The notes under the pieces were generated by a model, which was not told where the DNA came from, did not search any database, and saw nothing but the letters and a program-made list of their open reading frames with translations. Source: JBBDIX01 sp050486225 (GTDB taxonomy: Bacteria; Actinomycetota; Nitriliruptoria; Nitriliruptorales; Nitriliruptoraceae). From it: a stretch of DNA of 64,000 bases. Each line of letters starts with the position of its first letter. Position 1 is the first letter of the stretch. The stretch lies in assembly GCA_050486225.1 (NCBI GenBank), contig JBJHCV010000011.1, forward strand, positions 18,470 through 82,469, written 5' to 3'. This document shows positions 1 through 8,299 of the stretch, piece by piece. The position numbers and the translations under genes were made by a program.

Positions 1-597
1 GATGACGGCCGTGACGGCGACCTCGTAGTCGCCGCGGATCGGCAGGTCGTACTGCGACTCACCCTGCCCCGGCCCGTCCATCGAGAACGTCGCCAGTCCA
101 CGCGCGAGGAACAGGTCCTCGCGCACGCTCATCTCCTCCTTGGTGGAGTCGAGTCCCCCGATCAACACGACCACGCCGGGCCGCTCGACGCCGGGTGGGC
201 GGCGCAGGTAGGCGTGCAGGTGGGTGCCCTCGAACGGGATCCGGACGTGCTCGCCGGGCGGGCGCAGCAGGGGCATCGCATCCGTCCGGCAGCGAACGGC
301 GCGCATGTGGGTCTCACGCATCTCGTCGGGTGCGTGGACGAACATGAACTGGCCGAAGTGGTGGCAGATCGACGCCGTGCTCAGGTGGGAACCTGCCGAC
401 AGCAGACGACCCTCCTCGATCGCGGTGCGGCCGAGCGACTCGTGCTGGTCGGCGCGTGCCGACCATGCGCTGCACCACTGGTCCCAGTGCTCGATCGACC
501 CGGTGACCTCGCGGAAGTCGGTCAGCGGCACGCCGTTGCCGACGAAGCGGGGCGCCCAGTTGGAGATCGCCATCTCTACGCGTGGGTCGCGGGTCAT
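1..597 (-). CDS. 2,6-dihydroxypseudooxynicotine hydrolase-like alpha/beta hydrolase (3' end outside window)
   Basis: Seen: 199 codons read without a stop from ATG at 597 to the window edge. The N-terminal cap begins MTRDPRVEMAISNWAPRF, and the hydrolase core shows GVVVLIGGLDSTKEE followed by FSMDGPGQGES, the strand-turn-helix typical of this family. GGAAGGA lies 9 nt before the start. Known: relatives include the C-C bond hydrolase of the Arthrobacter nicotine pathway and FrsA-like esterases. The catalytic Ser region lies beyond the window. Inferred: a carbon-carbon or ester hydrolase acting on an aromatic side-chain ketone or similar compound, cotranscribed with the upstream aldo/keto reductase (43-nt gap). 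The substrate is not determinable. Confidence 0.75.
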   Translation of the reverse strand, partial: MTRDPRVEMAISNWAPRFVGNGVPLTDFREVTGSIEHWDQWCSAWSARADQHESLGRTAIEEGRLLSAGSHLSTASICHHFGQFMFVHAPDEMRETHMRAVRCRTDAMPLLRPPGEHVRIPFEGTHLHAYLRRPPGVERPGVVVLIGGLDSTKEEMSVREDLFLARGLATFSMDGPGQGESQYDLPIRGDYEVAVTAVI

Positions 598-640
598 CGT
601 CGTGGGTCCTTCCGGGTCGGGAGCAGTGTGGGCAGGCGTG

Positions 641-1621
641 TCAGCGGTCCAGTCGGCGCATCGAACTCGCCGGGTAGCGGTCACCGGCAACCTCGAACTC
701 GTCGGTGAGGCGGCGGAGTTCGTCGACCTCTTCGGGGGTCAGTCGAAGGTCGACGGCGGCGACGTTGGTGGCGAGGTGGGCGCGCTTCGTGGTGCCGGGA
801 ATCGGGATGACGTCGTCACCCTGGGCGAGCAGCCAGGCCAGGGCGACCTGGGACAGTTCGGCTCCGGTTCGTTGGGCGACCTGTTCCGCGGCGGCCAGCA
901 GACGCAGGTTCTGCTGGAGGTTCTCCGGTGCGAACCGCGGGTGGTTGCGTCGCGAGTCGTCCTCGGCGAGTGTCTCGGTGTCACGGATCGCGCCGGTGAG
1001 GAAGCCGCGGCCCAGCGGCCCGTAGGCGACGAGGGAGATGCCCAGGTCGCGCATCGTCGGCAGTACCTCGTCCTCGATCTCGCGGGTCCACAGCGAGTAC
1101 TCGCTCTGCACCGCGGACAGGGGGTGGACCGCGTGTGCGCGCCGGATCGAGTCGGCGGACGCCTCGGAGATGCCGATGTGGCGGACCTTGCCCGCGTGCA
1201 CGAGTTCCGCCATCGCACCGACCGACTCCTCGACCGGGACCTTCGGGTCGACCCGGTGGAGGTAGTACAGGTCGATGACGTCGGTGCCGAGTCGTTCGAG
1301 TGAGCCATCACACGAACGCGCGGCGTGCTCGGGGGATCCGTCGACGGACCGCGAGCCGTCCGGGTGACGGATCTGTCCGAACTTCGACGCGATCACCACG
1401 TCGTCGCGGAACGGACGGAGCCACTCGCCCACGAGTCGTTCGTTCGTGAACGGTCCGTAGGCGTCCGCCGTGTCGAACAGGGTGATGCCGGCCTCGACCG
1501 CGGCGAGCACGGTGGCCCGTGCCTCGTCGAGATCCGTGGTCGAGTAGTTCGTGATCGGTGTGCAGCCGTAGCCGAGCGCGGACGCCTCGAGGCCCTGGCT
1601 GCCGATCCTGCGCGTCTGCAT
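641..1621 (-). CDS. Aldo/keto reductase
   Basis: NAD(P)H-dependent carbonyl reductase of 326 aa, the full length of the family. Seen: the catalytic tetrad is intact as Asp50 and Tyr55 (FDTADAYG), Lys80 (IASKFG) and His122 (YYLHRVD). The C-terminal half carries SEYSLWTREIEDEVLP and GRGFLTGAI, typical of the AKR13/YajO-like branch, and PIPGTTKRAHL for coenzyme phosphate binding. The ATG has GGGAG 6 nt upstream. It is the first gene of a leftward unit with the hydrolase below it and is divergent from the molybdenum hydroxylase. Inferred: reduces an aldehyde or ketone intermediate of the local pathway; these enzymes are promiscuous. Confidence 0.88.
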   Translation of the reverse strand: MQTRRIGSQGLEASALGYGCTPITNYSTTDLDEARATVLAAVEAGITLFDTADAYGPFTNERLVGEWLRPFRDDVVIASKFGQIRHPDGSRSVDGSPEHAARSCDGSLERLGTDVIDLYYLHRVDPKVPVEESVGAMAELVHAGKVRHIGISEASADSIRRAHAVHPLSAVQSEYSLWTREIEDEVLPTMRDLGISLVAYGPLGRGFLTGAIRDTETLAEDDSRRNHPRFAPENLQQNLRLLAAAEQVAQRTGAELSQVALAWLLAQGDDVIPIPGTTKRAHLATNVAAVDLRLTPEEVDELRRLTDEFEVAGDRYPASSMRRLDR

Positions 1622-1944
1622 CGTCGCTCCCTGGTCCCACGTGGACCCACCGACGGTCGCTCGTCCGCCGCCGTACGGCCGCCTCCCGGGCGACCGCTGC
1701 GGACCCTGCCACGGCGCAGCGGTGGTCGTCTCCCACGGGACGACGGAGGTGCATCGTGCGCGATGCGGTTCGACGCCGCGGCTGGCTGCACGAACGTCGT
1801 GCGTCGCCCACCGCTGCGGAGCCTAACAATCGATTGATCCTCGGCGCACGGGAACTCCCGGGGCCACTCGTCTGGCGCGATCGGCAGGCGGGCGCCTAAC
1901 GTGCACTGGCAGGTGTTCGTCGTCCCCGTTCGGGAGGTTGCGCA
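1622..1944. promoter_or_regulatory. Divergent intergenic region with a 10-bp palindrome
   Basis: This 323-nt region separates the leftward aldo/keto reductase from the rightward molybdenum hydroxylase. It contains no convincing gene. A perfect palindrome CAATCGATTG sits at 1827-1836 in the only AT-rich patch, a plausible regulator site. TAACGT at 1897-1902 is a possible -10 for the rightward gene, without a clear -35. GGGAGG at 1932-1937 is the ribosome binding site for GTG 1945. Confidence 0.35.
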
Positions 1945-4644
1945 GTGTCCACGGCCCACGACTCGCCGGAGCCCGTGACGCTCACCGTCAACGGTGCCGA
2001 GGTCACGCTCGACCCAGCGGACGAGACGTCGCTGCTCCACGCGATGCGGGCCCAGCTCGGACTCGTGGGTGCGCGACCGGGCTGCGCGCTCGGCGAGTGC
2101 GGCGCGTGCACGGTGCTCGTCGACGACGAACCGGTCAAGTCGTGCCAGGTGCCGGCCGTCGAGGCCGCCGGTCGGTCGGTCACCACCCCGGAGGGCCTCG
2201 GGACCCCCGACGCGCCGCATCCACTCCAGCAGGCCTTCATCGACCTGCAGGCCGCGCAGTGCGGCTACTGCATCAACGGCATCGTGATGCGGCTCGCGGC
2301 GATCGAACGGTCGGGTGACCCGGTGCCCGGTCGTGACGAACTCGCCGAGGTCCTCGAGGGACAGCTGTGCCGCTGTGGGACCCACACGCGCATCCTCGAG
2401 GCGGCCCACGCCGGCCTGTCGGCGTGCCGTGGTGAGGCGTCGTCGGGCCTCGGCGTGCTGACGACCTCCACACTGCCGTGTTCCGCCGACGGCACGCCGG
2501 ACGACTCGGAGGGGATCCCGAAGGCCCTGCAGGACGCGCCACACCTCGAACAGTGGATGGGGTTGTCGGACGACGGGCGCATCGAGGTCTTCAGCGGCCG
2601 GGCCGAACTGGGGCAGGGTGCACTGTCGGCGCTGCGTCGGGTCGTCGCCGCAGTCGTCGGCGTCGAGGTGGACCACGTGGTCGCCCGGGAGCCGTCGACC
2701 ACGGCGTCGCCCGACGAAGGGTTCACCGCGGGGAGCCGGACGGTCATCCAGAGTGGTCAGGCGCTCGCCATCGTCGCGCGGTCGTTCGCTGACGCGCTCG
2801 TCGACCGGGCCGCGGACAAGTTGGGCGCCGATCCGGACGACCTGCGCATCGACCCCGACGGGGTCGTGCGTGACGCCGACGGCGGCGAACTCACCCTCGC
2901 GGACCTCGCGGGCATGGGGCCGGTCACCGGAGCGGTCGACCTCGACGCGGTCCCGGACTGGACGATCGACGCGCTCGCCACCCAGACGCCCCGCGCGGAC
3001 ATCCCGCGCAAGGTGACCGGATCCGGTGCCTACCTCCACGACCTCGTGTTCGACGGGATGCTGCACGCGCGCGCCGTGCTTCCGCCGACGTACGAGGCGT
3101 CGCTGGGCGACGTCGACCTGACCCGGGTCCGGGCCATGCACGGTGTGGTCGACGTCGTGCACGACGGACGCCTGCTCATCGTGGTGTGCGAGACCGAACC
3201 GCAGGCAATCCGTGCGGCCTCGGCGCTCGCGTCGCAGGTGCGCTGGGGGGACGAGGGGCTCGGCTTCCGCGGCACCGACGTGCTCGCGGCGATGCGTGAA
3301 CTCGACGTGGTGCCCTTCGTCGCGCGTGAGGACGACGGTGTCGACGCCGCGCTCGCATCGGGGACCCGGCACTCGGCGGGGTTCAGCAAGCCGTACCAGT
3401 CCCACGGGTCGATGGCTCCCTCGTGCGCCATCGCGCGGGTGGACGACGACGCACTCACGGTCTGGTCCCACACGCAGGGCGTCTTCCCGCTGCGCCGGGA
3501 ACTCGCGGCGATGTTCGACCTCGACACGGACGACGTCACGGTCCACCACGCCGAGGGTCCCGGGTGCTACGGCCAGAACGGCGCGGACGACGTCGCGGCG
3601 TTCGCGACGGCGGCTGCTCGCCTCGTCCCGGGACGGCACGTCCGCATGATGCTGTCGAGTGCCGACGAGTTCGGGTGGGAGCCCTACGGGTCGGCGATGG
3701 CCTGTGACGTCGACGTGTCGGTGGACGACGACGGGCGGATCCTCGCGTGGCGCAACCGCACGCTCACCGACGCACACATGGCCCGTCCCCGAGGCAACGG
3801 GGACCGGCTCGCCGTCGCGTGGCTGCGCGAGGACGCCGTCGAACGTTCCTGGGGCGGCGCGAGCGAGGGAGGGGCGCGCGACAGCATCCCCATCTACGAC
3901 GTCCCGGCGGTCGAGGCCATCGCGGACCACGTGCGTGGTCCGCTGCGCACCGGGTCGCTGCGGTCGCTCGGCTCGTTCTTCCAGGTGTTCGCGATCGAGT
4001 CGATGATGGACGAACTCGCGGAACGCGCCGGGCTCGACCCGGTGGAGTTCCGGCGGCGCAACCTCGCCGACGACCGTGCTCGCGAGGTCCTCGAGGCGGC
4101 GGCCGAGGCCGCCGGGTGGGAGCCGCACGTCGGTCCGAGCGGTGTGGGGCGCGGCGTGGCGCTGGCGCGCTACCACGCGGTCAACGGGTACGCGGCGCTG
4201 GTCGCCGACGTCGACGTCGACATCGATGCGGACCGGCTCGCGGTCCGGCGCGTGGTGGTCGCCGTGGACGTGGGCACCATCGTGGATCCCGACGGCCTGC
4301 GCAACCAGGTCGAGGGCGGAATCCTGCAGGGCATCAGTCGCACCCTGCACGAACGCCTCGCCGTCGATGGGCGCGGCGTGCAGAGCCGGGACTGGTCGAC
4401 CTACCCGGTCCTGCGCTTCCCGGACGTGCCCGACCTGCAGGTCCTGCTGCTCGACCGTCCGGGCGCGAGCCCGCTCGGTGCCGGGGAGATCACGACCCCG
4501 CCGACACCTGCTGCCGTCGTCAACGCCATCGACGACGCCATCGGTGTGCGCATGCGCCACCTGCCGGTGGACGCCGACGCGATCCGTGCACGCGTGCTCG
4601 ACATGGACGAGGCGGAGCTCGACCGCGTCCGCATCGGGGAGTAG
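1945..4644 (+). CDS. Fused [2Fe-2S]-molybdopterin hydroxylase (xanthine oxidase family)
   Basis: Single 899-aa chain joining two parts that are usually separate subunits. Seen: residues ~10-160 are a CoxS/IorA-like iron-sulfur part, with Cys47, Cys52, Cys55 and Cys67 for the plant-type cluster and Cys106, Cys109, Cys142 and Cys144 (CGYC...CRCG) for the second. Residues ~165-899 are an IorB-like molybdopterin part with FSGRAELGQGALSAL, GPGCYGQNGADDVA and the catalytic Glu848 in GAGEITTPP. No FAD domain and no Tat signal are visible. Known: IorAB-type enzymes hydroxylate N-heterocycles or oxidise aldehydes and pass electrons to cytochromes or other acceptors. Inferred: cytoplasmic hydroxylase initiating attack on an azaheterocycle or aldehyde. 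The electron acceptor is unknown. The stop abuts the next gene. Confidence 0.9.
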   Translation: MSTAHDSPEPVTLTVNGAEVTLDPADETSLLHAMRAQLGLVGARPGCALGECGACTVLVDDEPVKSCQVPAVEAAGRSVTTPEGLGTPDAPHPLQQAFIDLQAAQCGYCINGIVMRLAAIERSGDPVPGRDELAEVLEGQLCRCGTHTRILEAAHAGLSACRGEASSGLGVLTTSTLPCSADGTPDDSEGIPKALQDAPHLEQWMGLSDDGRIEVFSGRAELGQGALSALRRVVAAVVGVEVDHVVAREPSTTASPDEGFTAGSRTVIQSGQALAIVARSFADALVDRAADKLGADPDDLRIDPDGVVRDADGGELTLADLAGMGPVTGAVDLDAVPDWTIDALATQTPRADIPRKVTGSGAYLHDLVFDGMLHARAVLPPTYEASLGDVDLTRVRAMHGVVDVVHDGRLLIVVCETEPQAIRAASALASQVRWGDEGLGFRGTDVLAAMRELDVVPFVAREDDGVDAALASGTRHSAGFSKPYQSHGSMAPSCAIARVDDDALTVWSHTQGVFPLRRELAAMFDLDTDDVTVHHAEGPGCYGQNGADDVAAFATAAARLVPGRHVRMMLSSADEFGWEPYGSAMACDVDVSVDDDGRILAWRNRTLTDAHMARPRGNGDRLAVAWLREDAVERSWGGASEGGARDSIPIYDVPAVEAIADHVRGPLRTGSLRSLGSFFQVFAIESMMDELAERAGLDPVEFRRRNLADDRAREVLEAAAEAAGWEPHVGPSGVGRGVALARYHAVNGYAALVADVDVDIDADRLAVRRVVVAVDVGTIVDPDGLRNQVEGGILQGISRTLHERLAVDGRGVQSRDWSTYPVLRFPDVPDLQVLLLDRPGASPLGAGEITTPPTPAAVVNAIDDAIGVRMRHLPVDADAIRARVLDMDEAELDRVRIGE

Positions 4645-5418
4645 ATGCTGACGGGCGACCCCCAGCAGCTCGTGACGGAGCTGTTGATCATCCTCGTGGC
4701 CATCTCGGTCGGTTCGTTCGTCAAGGGCGCCACCGGCAGCGGCCTGCCACTGATCGTCATCCCGGTGATGTCGGTGTTCCTCGGGATCGAACGTTCGGTG
4801 GTGATCATGGCCATCCCGGGGATCGTGACGAACGGATGGCTCATCTGGGCGTTCCGTAGCCACCTGCGAGCAACGCGCGACCTGCCGGTGCTCGTCGGTG
4901 TCGGGATCGCCGGCGCGATCGTGGGGACCATCGCACTCGACGTGCTCGATCCGGCGATCCTCGCGCTGGCGATGGCCGTGTCCATCTGGACCTACATCGC
5001 GATCGTGCTCAACGGGTTCGAGACGGCGCTCAGCCCCGAGGTGACGCGGGTCGCCTCACCGGTCATCGGGCTGGGCAGTGGCCTGCTCTACGGGGCGACC
5101 GGGATCGCCGGGCCGGTGATCACGACCTACCTGCACAGCATGCGACTGTCGCGGCCGGTGTTCATCCTGTCGCTGTCGATCCTGTTCCAGGTGTACTCGA
5201 TCTCCCAGGCGATCACCCTGGCCCGGCTCGGGCTCTACACGCCGGCGCGCGTGTTCGAGAGCTTCGTCGCGCTGGTGCCGATGATGGTGATCATCCCGCT
5301 CGCGTCACGCATGGCCTCGCGCCTGAGCCAGCGGGCGTTCGAACGCATGATCCTGGTGCTGCTGGGTGCCACGTCGCTGAAGCTGGCATGGGACGGGGTC
5401 ACCGGCCTGCTCGGGTGA
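4645..5418 (+). CDS. TauE/SafE-family membrane permease
   Basis: Predicted inner-membrane protein of 257 aa with about eight hydrophobic segments. Seen: it begins right after the stop of the molybdenum hydroxylase (TAG then ATG) and carries the family hallmark GSFVKGATGSGLPLIVIPV near residues 25-43, repeated in degenerate form as GSGLLYGATGIAGPVI near 140. Known: the family exports sulfite, sulfoacetate or organic anions; many members are uncharacterised. Inferred: cotranslated with the hydroxylase and likely exporting or importing an anionic product of the pathway. Direction and substrate are open. Confidence 0.82.
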   Translation: MLTGDPQQLVTELLIILVAISVGSFVKGATGSGLPLIVIPVMSVFLGIERSVVIMAIPGIVTNGWLIWAFRSHLRATRDLPVLVGVGIAGAIVGTIALDVLDPAILALAMAVSIWTYIAIVLNGFETALSPEVTRVASPVIGLGSGLLYGATGIAGPVITTYLHSMRLSRPVFILSLSILFQVYSISQAITLARLGLYTPARVFESFVALVPMMVIIPLASRMASRLSQRAFERMILVLLGATSLKLAWDGVTGLLG

Positions 5419-5460
5419 GCCGTCCGATGACCCCGCGCCGTTCGCGACGTGCAGGCCGTG

Positions 5461-6468
5461 TCAGCGCTTCAGTCGCGACAGGATCCGTTCCACGTTGCCC
5501 GACAGGATCGCGGTCTCCTCGGCCTCGGTGAGACCCGGCGTGGCGCGCACCGTGGTGACCGGGTCGTCGTCGCCCATCGCGAACGGGTGGTCGCTTCCCA
5601 GCACCACCTGGTCGATGCCCATCAGGTCGATGAGGAACCGAAGGGCCTCGGGACTGTGGGTGACCGTGTCGTAGTACAGGGTCCGCGCCCACTCGCTCGG
5701 GCTGCGCGTGAGCTTCACGTTGGCCATGCCACCCGGCTTCTCGCGGAAGCCTCGGTCCCACCGGCCGATCTGGTAGGGCAGGAACCCGCCGCCGTGGACC
5801 ATGCAGAACTGCAGGTCCGGGTGGCGTTCGAACACTCCCGACATGATCAGGTGGGCGACCGTGATGGTCGACTCCGCCGGGTTGCCGACGAGGTTGTTGA
5901 GGAAGTAGCGGGTCACGTTGCGGCCGGCCAGGGAGCGCATCGGGTGCAGCAGCACCAGACAGCCGAGCTCCTCGGCGGTGGACCAGAACGGATCGAGTTC
6001 GAACTGGTCCATCTCGTCGCCTGCGATGGTGGTGCCGATCTCACACCCGACCATCCCGAGCTCCTCGACGGCGTGGCGCAGCTCGGCCGCGGCCTGTTCC
6101 GGGTGGGCCATCGGGACGTTGGCGAGGGTGAGGAACCGGTCGGGGTGTTCCGCGGCGACCTCTGCGAGCGTCTCGTTGAACCAGCGGGAGTAGGCACCCG
6201 CCGTGGAGGCGGGCAGTTCGTAGGCCGTGACCTCGATGTAGGGGGACAGGAGCTGGACGTCGACGCCCGACGCGTCCATGGCGGCCAGGCGCTGCTCGAC
6301 GTCGACCAGGGGCGGGATGATGTCCCCGGCGGCCTCGCCGCCGACCACCAGGTGCTCCATGCCCTTCTCGTTGCGGCCGAGTTCGACCCCGTGGACGGTG
6401 CCCTCACGGCGCAGCCGGTCCATCGCGGGCGGTGGGACGATGTGTGCGTGTACGTCGTAACTGGTCAC
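5461..6468 (-). CDS. ACMSD-type amidohydrolase (decarboxylase/hydrolase)
   Basis: 335-aa metal-dependent TIM-barrel protein of amidohydrolase family 2. Seen: metal ligands His7 and His9 in YDVHAHIVPP, LVLLHPMRS in the middle, MVHGGGFLPYQIGRWDRG and a terminal VVLGSDHPFAMGDDDPV containing the active-site Asp. GTG start with AAGGA 6 nt upstream. Known: relatives include aminocarboxymuconate-semialdehyde decarboxylase, gamma-resorcylate decarboxylase and isoorotate decarboxylase. Inferred: nonoxidative decarboxylation or hydrolysis of a ring-derived acid. A second member lies at 24,927-25,934. It faces the TauE gene convergently with only 42 nt between, and no terminator was seen there. Confidence 0.85.
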   Translation of the reverse strand: MTSYDVHAHIVPPPAMDRLRREGTVHGVELGRNEKGMEHLVVGGEAAGDIIPPLVDVEQRLAAMDASGVDVQLLSPYIEVTAYELPASTAGAYSRWFNETLAEVAAEHPDRFLTLANVPMAHPEQAAAELRHAVEELGMVGCEIGTTIAGDEMDQFELDPFWSTAEELGCLVLLHPMRSLAGRNVTRYFLNNLVGNPAESTITVAHLIMSGVFERHPDLQFCMVHGGGFLPYQIGRWDRGFREKPGGMANVKLTRSPSEWARTLYYDTVTHSPEALRFLIDLMGIDQVVLGSDHPFAMGDDDPVTTVRATPGLTEAEETAILSGNVERILSRLKR

Positions 6469-6585
6469 GGCAGGTCCTTGAGGTCGTGGACGGAGTGCTG
6501 CACGAGGCGGTGCGGATGCCGCGAATCCTAGTCGTGCACCCCCACCACGGGGCGGTTCGCCGACCCGCCTCTGCGGGTCTGTGAC

Positions 6586-8220
6586 TCAGCGCCCGCCGTC
6601 GAGGACCCCGTCGTCGTGGGTGGGACGCCCACCGACCAGCGTGAGCACCGAGGTGATCCGCGGGATGTCGTCGGTGTCGACCGACAGCAGGTCGTCCGAC
6701 AGCACCGCGACGTCGGCGAGCCACCCGGGTTGCAGGCGCCCACGCTCGTGTTCCTCGAAGCTGAACCAGGCCGCGTCGTGGGTGAGCATCGCGAGCGCCT
6801 GCAGGCGGTCACGGCAGAGATCTGACCGCTGGACCTGTCGGCCGGAGAGGCTGCGGCCCGTGACGAGCCAGTGGATGGTGTCGAACGGGTTGTACGACGA
6901 CACCCGGTAGGCGTCCGATCCGGCGCCGATCACGACACCGTGGGCGGTCAGTGCGTGCACGTCCGGCCCGTCGAAGACCTCGGGGAAGCCGCCGGTTCCG
7001 GCCACCTCGTCGCCCTCCAGGCGCAGCAGCGCCTCGGCGACGACCCCCATGCCGAGCCGTGCGATCCGAGGGGCGTGGTGGGCCGCGACCGAGTGGCCGT
7101 GCACGATCGACCAGCGCAGTTCACCGACCGGGTGCACCCGGTCGATCTCCTCCACCAGGTCGAGGACGAGGTCGGTCGTCTCCGGGCGAATGAGGTGCAT
7201 GTGCAGGGTCCAGCGGGCCTCGGCGAGGCGCGTCAGCAGGGTCCGCAGGCGCCCGGTCTGTTCGTCGTCGATCTGCGGCAGCCGTGTGAAGCTGTCGTGC
7301 ATCGACCACAGGAGGATCTCACCGGCTCCGATGACCGACAGGCGATCTCCCACGTCGGCTGGGCCCTGGCCGGCCAGGTACGCGGAGAACTGCTCCTCCT
7401 CGAGACCGGCGCCCTCGCTGTGGACGGTGAGGCGCACCCGCACCGGCAGCGCGTCGGCGCGAGCGACCTCCACGACGGTCGCATACGCGTCGGGGCCCAT
7501 GTTCGCCCCTCCGCCGTCGATGACCCCGGTGACCCCGAGGCGGGCGAGTTCCCGCCCGGCGGCGATCGTCGAGTCGAACTCGCGGGACGGGTCGGGACCC
7601 GGGACGCGACCGAAGAGCCACTTCAGGCTCGGCAGCGTGCGGACCCGTCCGGTCACGCGGCCGTCGGTGTCGCGTTCGATCGTGTCCGGGTCGATCGGGG
7701 CGTCCGCCGCAGCGCCGTCGAGGTCCAGCAGGTGCATCCCGGCGGAGTTGAGCAGTCCCCACTCGTAGAGGAACTGGACGAGCACCGGGTGGTCGGGAGC
7801 CACGGCGTCGAGGTCCTCGCGGGTGGGGTGGCGACGCTCGGCGAACTGGGTGGGGTGCCAGCCGCCCATGACACAGATCCACGTGCCCGGCTCCGTCTGC
7901 CGCGCCGCGTCGCCGATCGTGTCGAGGGCGGCTCGCAGGGAGTCGATCCCGGTCCAGTGGACCTCGTCGTCCCAGGTCCGTCCGGCGCGTACGTAGTGGG
8001 TGTGGGGGTCGATCAGCCCCGGCACGACGCGCCGCTGGCCGAGGTCGACGATCCGCGTCGCGTCTCCCGCGAGCGCGCGCACGTCGTCGTCCGATCCGAC
8101 GGCGACGACGCGGTCTGCGGTGATCGCGAGTGCGGATGCCTCGGCGGGGACGTCGGCCTGGTCGGCGAGCGTGGTGATCCTCCCGTTGACGAGCAGCAGG
8201 TCCGGGTTGGCGGTGTCCAT
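6586..8220 (-). CDS. YtcJ-type amidohydrolase (family 3), copy 1
   Basis: 544-aa metal-dependent hydrolase. Seen: N-terminal small beta domain LLLVNGRITTLADQ, the metal motif VVPGLIDPHTHYVRAG, MGGWHPTQFAERRHP, FLYEWGLLN, VIDGGGANMGPDAY, HMHLIRPE, WSIVHGHSVA and IGAGSDAYRVSSYNPF. Start ATG with GGAGA 5 nt upstream. Known: the YtcJ/NfdA-like group hydrolyses N-substituted amides and formamides, for example deformylases of cyclic amine catabolism. Inferred: amide or lactam hydrolysis. It is a clear paralogue of the product encoded at 13,899, sharing motif order, spacing and length. Reads leftward with the neighbouring deaminase-like gene. Confidence 0.85.
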   Translation of the reverse strand: MDTANPDLLLVNGRITTLADQADVPAEASALAITADRVVAVGSDDDVRALAGDATRIVDLGQRRVVPGLIDPHTHYVRAGRTWDDEVHWTGIDSLRAALDTIGDAARQTEPGTWICVMGGWHPTQFAERRHPTREDLDAVAPDHPVLVQFLYEWGLLNSAGMHLLDLDGAAADAPIDPDTIERDTDGRVTGRVRTLPSLKWLFGRVPGPDPSREFDSTIAAGRELARLGVTGVIDGGGANMGPDAYATVVEVARADALPVRVRLTVHSEGAGLEEEQFSAYLAGQGPADVGDRLSVIGAGEILLWSMHDSFTRLPQIDDEQTGRLRTLLTRLAEARWTLHMHLIRPETTDLVLDLVEEIDRVHPVGELRWSIVHGHSVAAHHAPRIARLGMGVVAEALLRLEGDEVAGTGGFPEVFDGPDVHALTAHGVVIGAGSDAYRVSSYNPFDTIHWLVTGRSLSGRQVQRSDLCRDRLQALAMLTHDAAWFSFEEHERGRLQPGWLADVAVLSDDLLSVDTDDIPRITSVLTLVGGRPTHDDGVLDGGR

Positions 8221-8299
8221 GGTGTCTCCGAGCGGGTCCTGGGTCCGGCGGTCCGGTGCAGGTGTCTGCCGCGGCGGGTCCGCGGCGGTCAGGGAGCCG

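Noticed and set aside
1393..4863. Very long reading frame on the minus strand antisense to the molybdenum hydroxylase
   Set aside because: High-GC third-position effect: composition is Arg/His/Asp-rich with no family motifs, while the plus strand encodes clear cluster and cofactor motifs.
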